5,869 nt of DNA from Clostridia bacterium (GTDB taxonomy: Bacteria > Bacillota > Clostridia > Christensenellales > UBA1242): assembly GCA_016290255.1 (NCBI GenBank), contig JAEETG010000111.1, positions 1-5,869 on the forward strand. The letters run 5' to 3'. The notes under the pieces are model-generated. The model saw only the letters and a list, made by a program, of their open reading frames with translations. It did no database searches and had not been told where the DNA came from. Numbering within the stretch: position 1 is the stretch's first letter; every line of letters begins with the position of its first letter. Position numbers and translations under genes: made by a program. Shown here piece by piece: positions 1 to 4,767 of the stretch.

Positions 1-893
1 CAGGTTTTGAAAAAAATGTTGTTGATCTAAAAAATCTTAGAAAAACTTCTAAATATTTTTCAACAGATAGAAGAAAAATATGTTTTGAACAATTAAAAAC
101 ATATAGAAGATTGCGTAAAAAATATAAGATTGATGATGGAGAGTTTTTGCTAAAATTTTATGAAAAAGGGTTTTGTGTAAAAAATTTATTAAGAGAGTTT
201 CTATCTAATATTGATTTTGATTATGTGGGATTGTTAGAATATTTATCAAAATGTAAAAAAATAGATAGCATAATTGTTAATAATCAAGAGTGGGTTATGT
301 ACCATTGTGAATATAGTGAAGATAATGGATGGATGGGGAAACAATTAATATCGAGAATTAGTTTGGCTCAAAAATCAAAAAATGTTAATTATATATTTGG
401 ACATACACCAATTCCTATGGTGATAAAACAAATTGTATCTGGTTTATCATTAAACTACAATACAATATTAAAAGCAATTGATACAAATAATAACAAATAT
501 TATAATATTGATGTTTCACATTATGGAATATGTTTTTTAAGATTGGATGATTTAAATGAGACATATTGTGGTTTAGCGAAAGAAAAAAAATTTGGTAGCA
601 AAATAATATATCACAAAAATTATTCTATACAAGATGTTACAGATTATGACGGTTTATATTCCCAATATAGATATATGATCCGTAAAGATTCATATTTATA
701 CTATTTAGTTGTGGTCCCAATAGAAAAAATACGAGATGTCAATGTCTATGAAATGTTTGATAAAAGTTTTGATTTTTTTGAGGTAGCAAAAATGTTTAAT
801 TATGATGAGAGGGTTACCGTAAGCAATGAAGAATATCCAGATATGGAATCTGTTTTAAAAATATTTCTAAAAAGAGTCGAAAAGCAATCATAA
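1..893 (+). CDS. C-terminal part of a calcineurin-like metallophosphoesterase (lambda phosphatase/PrpA-like), 5' end off the window
   Basis: The frame is open from base 3 to the TAA at 891-893 (296 visible residues), so the gene starts before the window. A TTG at 111 could be taken as a start, but it lacks a properly spaced Shine-Dalgarno. Two metal-site motifs of the PPP phosphoesterase family are visible. WVMYHCEY has its His at 303-305 (visible residue 101) and resembles the CHADY site of lambda phosphatase. YIFGHTP (GHTP at 399-410, His at visible residue 134) matches its FGHTP site. A following NIDVSHYG stretch (about residues 168-174) sits where the family has IDTGAxxGG. The N-terminal GDxHG, GDxxDRG and GNHE motifs would lie upstream and cannot be checked. 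The family hydrolyses phosphoesters, often phosphoprotein or nucleotide, using two metal ions; the substrate here is unknown. About 30 residues separate GHTP from the ID motif, and about 110 residues follow the core. Both look long for the family. Codon use is more AT-rich than in the genes downstream. Confidence 0.62.
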   Translation, partial: GFEKNVVDLKNLRKTSKYFSTDRRKICFEQLKTYRRLRKKYKIDDGEFLLKFYEKGFCVKNLLREFLSNIDFDYVGLLEYLSKCKKIDSIIVNNQEWVMYHCEYSEDNGWMGKQLISRISLAQKSKNVNYIFGHTPIPMVIKQIVSGLSLNYNTILKAIDTNNNKYYNIDVSHYGICFLRLDDLNETYCGLAKEKKFGSKIIYHKNYSIQDVTDYDGLYSQYRYMIRKDSYLYYLVVVPIEKIRDVNVYEMFDKSFDFFEVAKMFNYDERVTVSNEEYPDMESVLKIFLKRVEKQS

Positions 894-909
894 ATATTTT
901 TTATAAATC

Positions 910-940
910 AAAGAGCAAATTTGCTCTTTTTTTGTTTTTA
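910..940 (+). terminator. Intrinsic terminator after the phosphoesterase gene
   Basis: A perfect inverted repeat (910-919 AAAGAGCAAA against 920-929 TTTGCTCTTT) begins 16 bases after the stop codon. In practice it would form a 7-8 bp stem with a small AAATTT-type loop. It runs straight into a T-rich tail (TTTTTTTGTTTTT, about 926-939). It closes the upstream gene and separates it from the aquaporin promoter. Confidence 0.85.
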
Positions 941-953
941 ATAAAATTATTGT

Positions 954-982
954 TTGACAACAAAAAATCATAGTGCTAAACT
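954..982 (+). promoter_or_regulatory. Sigma-A-type promoter of the aquaporin gene
   Basis: A consensus -35 TTGACA (954-959) is followed by a 17-bp spacer and a weaker -10 TAAACT (977-982). An extended -10 TGC (974-976) sits directly before it. Transcription would start near 989, giving a leader of about 24 nt that contains AGGAG (1001-1005), 7 bases from the ATG at 1013. The near-perfect -35 and the TGn element probably offset the -10 box, which matches TATAAT at 4 of 6 positions. Confidence 0.75.
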
Positions 983-1012
983 AAAAGTATAACAATTAAA
1001 AGGAGAAGAAAT

Positions 1013-1759
1013 ATGGTAATGTTCAAAAAAGCGTGTGCAGAATTCATTGGAACTTTCGTGCTTGTGTTTGTTGCTTGTGGCGTTGCTGCCGCAACTGGCG
1101 GAAACTTGGTTGCAACATCTCTTGCTTTTGGTCTTGTTATTGTTGCAATGGCATACTCAATTGGAAGAGTTTCAGGATGCCATGTTAACCCAGCAGTGTC
1201 TTTGGGATGCTTGATGGACAAAAGAATGAGTGTTAAAGAGTTTTGTGTTTACATTTTAGCACAACTTCTTGGTGGATTTGTTGGTGCAGTTGCACTCTTT
1301 GGGGTGTTCAAAATGGCAAATGTTGACCTTATTGGAAACGCTTGCAACTATGCAACAGGCTATGCAGTAAATGGTTTAACAACAGGTGGAATTATTAGTG
1401 CACTTCTAACAGAAATTATCTTAACAGGAATTTTTGTTTATGTTATTCTAAATGTTACAGATGAGAAATCTGGAAATGGAAAACTTGCAGGAATTGTGAT
1501 TGGACTCACATTAACTCTTGTTCACCTTATTGGAATTAACATAACAGGAACTTCTGTTAACCCAGCAAGAAGCATTGCAACAGCTTTTGGCGACCTAATT
1601 TTCAATGGAAACACTGCTGCTCTTGCTCAAGTTTGGATGTTCATTGTGGCACCACTTGTTGGAGCAATTGTTGCTGCTCTTATTTATAAGTGCCTAAACA
1701 AAGACAAAGCTGAAAAAGAGCCTGAAGTGAAAGAAACAAAAGAAACAAAGGCAAAATAA
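1013..1759 (+). CDS. aqpZ: Aquaporin, AqpZ-type water channel (MIP family)
   Basis: This 248-residue membrane channel is a normal length for the family and passes water across the cytoplasmic membrane. Both pore half-helix signatures are present: HVNPAVS (NPA at residues 59-61) and SVNPARS (NPA at 183-185). Six membrane helices can be placed at roughly 8-27, 34-51, 76-99, 127-147, 157-175 and 204-226. By alignment from memory with E. coli AqpZ (F43, H174, T183, R189), the selectivity filter is F39, H171, T180 and R186. This is the narrow water-selective set. The second box reads NPARS rather than the NPARD of glycerol facilitators, so a GlpF role is unlikely. The C-terminal tail (229-248) is Lys/Glu-rich and contains a KETKET repeat. 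The start at 1013 is favoured over the ATG at 1019 because AGGAG lies 7 bases upstream. It is a single-gene unit between two terminators. The symbol is by family resemblance. Confidence 0.93.
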   Translation: MVMFKKACAEFIGTFVLVFVACGVAAATGGNLVATSLAFGLVIVAMAYSIGRVSGCHVNPAVSLGCLMDKRMSVKEFCVYILAQLLGGFVGAVALFGVFKMANVDLIGNACNYATGYAVNGLTTGGIISALLTEIILTGIFVYVILNVTDEKSGNGKLAGIVIGLTLTLVHLIGINITGTSVNPARSIATAFGDLIFNGNTAALAQVWMFIVAPLVGAIVAALIYKCLNKDKAEKEPEVKETKETKAK

Positions 1760-1767
1760 TGGCTTTA

Positions 1768-1803
1768 AAAAAGAGAGCAAAAACTTGCTCTCTTTTTGTT
1801 TTT
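1768..1803 (+). terminator. Intrinsic terminator after the aquaporin gene
   Basis: A 13-bp perfect stem (1768-1780 against 1785-1797) has an AAAC loop (1781-1784). The core is GAGAGCAA/TTGCTCTC, and it is followed by TTTTTGTTTTT. The hairpin starts 8 bases after the aquaporin stop codon. The A-run before the stem would give a U-tract on the opposite strand too, so the hairpin could stop transcription in both directions, although no gene on the - strand is seen. Confidence 0.9.
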
Positions 1804-1818
1804 CAAAAAACATCACTG

Positions 1819-1847
1819 TTGACTTTTTTTTGTTGGTTTGATATAAT
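1819..1847 (+). promoter_or_regulatory. Strong sigma-A-type promoter of the membrane-anchored protein gene
   Basis: A -35 TTGACT (1819-1824), a 17-bp spacer and a perfect -10 TATAAT (1842-1847) are preceded by an extended -10 TGA (1839-1841). Transcription would start near 1854, giving a leader of about 25 nt before the ATG at 1879. It is among the best consensus matches in the window and suggests steady, fairly high expression. No operator-like palindrome is obvious around it. Confidence 0.85.
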
Positions 1848-1863
1848 TGGCATACATAACAAA

Positions 1864-1872
1864 AAGGAAGGA
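1864..1872 (+). promoter_or_regulatory. Ribosome binding site that fixes the start at 1879
   Basis: AAGGAAGGA contains two overlapping AAGGA cores. The second ends 6 bases before the ATG at 1879. The site supports this start over an in-frame ATG at 1759, which lies upstream of both the terminator and the promoter. Confidence 0.85.
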
Positions 1873-1878
1873 AAATTT

Positions 1879-2853
1879 ATGACAGAAAAAGATGTTGAAT
1901 TGATTGCAAAACAACACGAAAACAAACAAAATGAGCAAGAAGATGGAAAAGTTTCTGTGAAAACAAAAAACAGAAAGAAAGAACTAATAATTTCACTTGT
2001 TGCTGTGCTTGTTTTTATTGCCGTTGTCGTTGTGTTTTTTTGTTGTATGATGAGCACAAATGGAATAAAAGGGAGAACTCTCACTGTTGACTCCGTTGGA
2101 GATGAATATGGAGCCTACAGAACCTATGTGCAATTTGAAAATGGAAACACTGCAAGGTTTTCAAGTGACATTGGAAATGCTGTGAAATATGTGAAGTTTG
2201 GAAACACTGTTTATTTTGGTGAAGTGGTTTTCCAGGGTAAACAAACGAAAAATTTGAAAGCAACAATAAGCCATGCATATAAATCCTATAAGGATGATGA
2301 AGATTGCCAATATTTCTTTATGGATTTCTATGATGGAAACAAACCAGTTGGGGTAACATATCCAAGTGACACAATTAGGTCACAAAAAAGCATTATAAAT
2401 AAATCTTTTAGTGCAACAGAGTTTGGAATTATTGATGAAGAGGCGCCAAGCTTTATGCCAGATGCTCATGAAACACCAGCAGAACTTTCCGAGATAGATC
2501 AAATTGCGGTTAATTTCTTTAGGAACGTGAAAAATTTGGAATTTACCGATGACCACAATGTTGTTGCAACACTAAAGAACGACAAAATCCTAACAGGAAC
2601 CTACACACAATTTTTGGGCACTCACATATACCTAAACTTTGGTGAAAATTACACAAAAGATGGAAAGTATATTCAAATGAAAGTTTTTGATGGATATTAT
2701 CCATATCCAACATCTTTAGGCGGCTTTGCAAGTGATAGTCCTGTTTCTTATGACCCAGACTACAGCAACCTAACACCACCACCATATTATAAATCTGGAA
2801 CAATAACAATGTATTGGGATGTTCAGGGTTCAACTAATATTTGGGTTAGATAA
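1879..2853 (+). CDS. Single-pass membrane-anchored protein with a large extracytoplasmic domain, function unknown
   Basis: I do not recognise this 324-residue protein. It has a charged, hydrophilic N-terminus (1-35, rich in Lys, Glu and Gln), then one strongly hydrophobic segment (about 36-57, rich in Val, Ile and Phe). Basic residues RKK just before the segment predict N-in, C-out topology, so about 265 residues would lie outside the cell. The segment ends in FFCCMM, which is not a good lipobox, so it looks like an uncleaved signal anchor. The outer part alternates hydrophobic and polar residues, suggesting beta strands. A stretch around 218-255 (LEFTDDHN through GTYTQFLGTHIYLNF) recalls small lipocalin-like or beta-barrel domains of secreted Bacillota proteins. 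A similar but weaker pattern at about 83-118 could be a diverged copy. The C-terminus has a Pro/Tyr-rich piece (about 293-304, including TPPPYY). The start rests on AAGGAAGGA, the promoter at 1819-1847, and the hairpin at 1768-1797 that a longer frame would cross. It is its own transcription unit. Confidence 0.8.
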   Translation: MTEKDVELIAKQHENKQNEQEDGKVSVKTKNRKKELIISLVAVLVFIAVVVVFFCCMMSTNGIKGRTLTVDSVGDEYGAYRTYVQFENGNTARFSSDIGNAVKYVKFGNTVYFGEVVFQGKQTKNLKATISHAYKSYKDDEDCQYFFMDFYDGNKPVGVTYPSDTIRSQKSIINKSFSATEFGIIDEEAPSFMPDAHETPAELSEIDQIAVNFFRNVKNLEFTDDHNVVATLKNDKILTGTYTQFLGTHIYLNFGENYTKDGKYIQMKVFDGYYPYPTSLGGFASDSPVSYDPDYSNLTPPPYYKSGTITMYWDVQGSTNIWVR

Positions 2854-2854
2854 C

Positions 2855-2883
2855 AAAAGAGAGATGTCTCTCTTTTTGTTTTC
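2855..2883 (+). terminator. Intrinsic terminator after the membrane-anchored protein gene
   Basis: A stem of AAAAGAGAGA (2855-2864) against TCTCTCTTTT (2867-2876), with a very small loop around TG, is followed by a T-rich tail (TTTTTGTTTTCT). It begins one base after the stop codon. The last stem pair probably opens to give a 4-base loop. It repeats the GAGAG/CTCTC plus TTTTTGTTTT pattern of the terminator at 1768-1803. Confidence 0.82.
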
Positions 2884-2895
2884 TGCAAATATGTG

Positions 2896-2924
2896 TTGAT
2901 AAAAAAATAATGAAATGATATAAT
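2896..2924 (+). promoter_or_regulatory. Promoter of the uvrC-uvrB operon, predicted to give a leaderless mRNA
   Basis: A -35 TTGATA (2896-2901), a 17-bp spacer and a perfect -10 TATAAT (2919-2924), with an extended -10 TGA (2916-2918), form a strong promoter. With the usual spacing the start site falls at A2931, which is the A of the uvrC ATG, or one or two bases before it. The stretch between the -10 box and the ATG (CAATAT) has no Shine-Dalgarno. Only a weak, unconvincing LexA/DinR-like match overlaps the -35. Confidence 0.82.
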
Positions 2925-2930
2925 CAATAT

Positions 2931-4739
2931 ATGAATGAAAAAATTGAGAAAAAGTTAAGAGAACTTCCAAACAAGAGTGGTGTCTACATCATGCACGGGC
3001 GTGATGGAGAAGTTATTTATGTTGGGAAAGCAAAGAACCTTAAAAACAGAGTTTCATCATATTTCAACAACAGCCAAAAGGGTGCAAAAGTTTGGGCAAT
3101 GGTGGAAAAGGTTGATTGGTTTGAATATATCATCACGCCAACTGAACTTGATGCGTTCACACTTGAAAACAATTTGATAAAAAAGGAACAACCTTTTTAT
3201 AACATCTTGCTAAAAGATAGCAAAACATTTCCATACATCAAAATTAACCTAAACGAAAAGTATCCAAGGTTTTGGGTAACCCGCAGAGTTGAAAAAGACG
3301 GGAGCAAATATTTTGGTCCATTTTTGGCGGGGGTTAGCGCAAATTATATTCTTGATTTTTTGAACAAATTCTTTCATTTAAGAACTTGCAAACATAATCT
3401 TCTAAAGCCGCTTAAAAGAGAGTGCATAAACTATGAAATGGGGCTTTGCTCAGCGCCTTGCACAAACAGAATTAGCGAAAAAGATTATCGCCAAAAAGTT
3501 ATGGACGCAATAGAGTTTTTGAAAGGCAATGACGAGTTTGTGACAAGTGAACTAAACGAGAAAATGCAAAACTATGCCGAAACAGAAAACTTTGAAAAAG
3601 CCATTGAAATTAGGCACACTTTGGGAATGATTCAAAAACTAAAGAATCAAAGCATTGCAAATCTTCCCAAAAACTCAAACAAAGATATCGTTGCATATAT
3701 CACCAATGATATAACAAGTGCAATCGCTGTGATAACTCTTCGAAACGGTCGCATTTTGGGAATGCAAAGTTTTTCGATCATAGACCCAAGCATAACAAGT
3801 GCCGAAGTTATGGAAAACTTTTTGCTTTCATATTATGAAAACGCAATTGTTCCAGAAGAAATCATTTTAAACACAAAACTAGAAGATGAAGAGTTTTTGC
3901 AAGATGCTCTTCAAAGAAAAGTGAAGTTCATAACATTGCCAAAAGGCATAAACTTTAGGCTTCTTAAGATGGCGGAAGAAAACGCTCAAGAACACATCGA
4001 CAAAAATGTGACACGCGATAAACAAAAATATGACAGCACAATTGGAGCAATTATTTCACTAAAAGAAAAACTCAACCTAAAAACTGTTCCAAAGCGAATG
4101 GAGTGTTATGACATATCTCACATCTCTGGAACAAACGCAGTGGCATCTATGGTTGTTTTCCAAAATGGAGAAGCCAAAAAGAGCCACTATAGAAAAATGA
4201 AAATCAAATCATTTTCTGGCAATGATGACTACAGAAGTTTGCAAGAGGTTTTGGTTCGCAGGCTCACACGCCTAAAAAACCAAGACGGCGAAAGCTTTAA
4301 AGAAAAACCAAACCTTTTAGTGATAGACGGTGGAAAAGGGCAACTTAGCGCTTGTGAAGAAGTTTTGAAAGCGTTTAACCTTTTGGGCGAAATTGAAATC
4401 ATAAGTTTGGCAAAGCAAATTGAAGAAGTTTTTGTTCCAAACAAAAGCGAGCCAATCATTTTAAACAAAAGAGAGGCACCACTAAAACTTTTGCAAAGAA
4501 TTCGTGATGAAGCACACCGCTTTGCAATAACATTTCACAAACAAACAAGAACAAAAAATATGTTTCACTCTGAACTTGATGACATTTTTGGAATTGGTGA
4601 GCACAAAAAGAAAGCGCTTTTAACAGCATTTCAAGATGTTGAAACAATCAAAAGGTGTAGCCTAGAAGAACTTATGGGGGTTAAAGGAATAAGCAGGAGT
4701 GATGCAACACGCATTTTAAAGCATTTTAAAAATAAATAA
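2931..4739 (+). CDS. uvrC: UvrABC system protein C (excinuclease subunit making both incisions)
   Basis: UvrC joins the UvrB-DNA complex in nucleotide excision repair and cuts the damaged strand 3' and then 5' of the lesion. At 602 residues it is full length. In order: a GIY-YIG nuclease domain (about 14-95) with GVY (17-19), IYVGK (29-33), R40 and E79 for the 3' cut; four cysteines C153, C165, C173 and C177 (the last pair in GLCSAPC), matching the Fe-S cluster site reported in UvrC; a UVR motif for UvrB binding (about 205-238, with NFEKAIEIR); an RNase H-like endonuclease domain for the 5' cut, with ECYDISH (D394), VIDGGKGQL (D466) and DEAHRF (H529) as the catalytic triad; and a tandem helix-hairpin-helix DNA-binding end (about 548-600). 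Nothing essential is missing. The ATG at 2931 is kept because the next in-frame ATG (residue 21) would cut into the GIY domain. It has no Shine-Dalgarno. uvrB follows after 28 bases. Confidence 0.97.
   Translation: MNEKIEKKLRELPNKSGVYIMHGRDGEVIYVGKAKNLKNRVSSYFNNSQKGAKVWAMVEKVDWFEYIITPTELDAFTLENNLIKKEQPFYNILLKDSKTFPYIKINLNEKYPRFWVTRRVEKDGSKYFGPFLAGVSANYILDFLNKFFHLRTCKHNLLKPLKRECINYEMGLCSAPCTNRISEKDYRQKVMDAIEFLKGNDEFVTSELNEKMQNYAETENFEKAIEIRHTLGMIQKLKNQSIANLPKNSNKDIVAYITNDITSAIAVITLRNGRILGMQSFSIIDPSITSAEVMENFLLSYYENAIVPEEIILNTKLEDEEFLQDALQRKVKFITLPKGINFRLLKMAEENAQEHIDKNVTRDKQKYDSTIGAIISLKEKLNLKTVPKRMECYDISHISGTNAVASMVVFQNGEAKKSHYRKMKIKSFSGNDDYRSLQEVLVRRLTRLKNQDGESFKEKPNLLVIDGGKGQLSACEEVLKAFNLLGEIEIISLAKQIEEVFVPNKSEPIILNKREAPLKLLQRIRDEAHRFAITFHKQTRTKNMFHSELDDIFGIGEHKKKALLTAFQDVETIKRCSLEELMGVKGISRSDATRILKHFKNK
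4711..4730 (+). repeat. Perfect 10-bp tandem duplication at the end of uvrC
   Basis: GCATTTTAAA occurs twice back to back within the last codons of uvrC (the ILKHFK region). Because the unit is not a multiple of three, each copy is read in a different frame. Gain or loss of a copy would shift the frame only in the extreme C-terminus. It may be chance in AT-rich DNA. Confidence 0.6.
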
Positions 4740-4756
4740 TATGCAAATAATCAAAT

Positions 4757-4762
4757 AGGAGA
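4757..4762 (+). promoter_or_regulatory. Ribosome binding site of uvrB
   Basis: AGGAGA lies 5 bases before the ATG at 4768, inside the 28-base gap after uvrC. It sets the uvrB start. No promoter or terminator is seen in the gap, which supports co-transcription with uvrC. Confidence 0.85.
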
Positions 4763-4767
4763 GATAA

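Noticed and set aside
111..113. TTG at 111 as the start of the first gene
   Set aside because: The frame stays open upstream to base 3 without a stop, and the only purine-rich stretch (AGAAGA) touches the TTG with no spacing. The gene is better read as cut by the window edge.
976..1221. Antisense open frame opposite the aquaporin start
   Set aside because: It lies across the promoter and the coding region of a clear aquaporin and shows no family motif of its own. Treated as a shadow frame.
1013..1759. Glycerol facilitator (GlpF) identity
   Set aside because: The second pore motif is NPARS rather than NPARD, and the filter residues F39, H171, T180 and R186 match water-selective AqpZ. No glycerol genes are nearby.
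1759..1878. ATG at 1759, overlapping the aquaporin stop, as the start of the membrane-anchored protein
   Set aside because: The extra 40 residues would be coded across a strong terminator hairpin and the promoter, and no ribosome site precedes this ATG. The ATG at 1879 has AAGGAAGGA and a promoter at the right distance.
1879..2060. Lipoprotein signal peptide in the membrane-anchored protein
   Set aside because: The cysteines follow FF rather than a small residue as a lipobox needs, and they lie at the end of a long hydrophobic segment starting near residue 36. An uncleaved anchor fits better.
2885..2898. LexA/DinR (SOS) box upstream of uvrC
   Set aside because: GCAAATATGTGT only partly matches the GAAC-N4-GTTC pattern; each half site matches at 2 of 4 positions. 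It is too weak to call, although its position over the -35 would be suitable.
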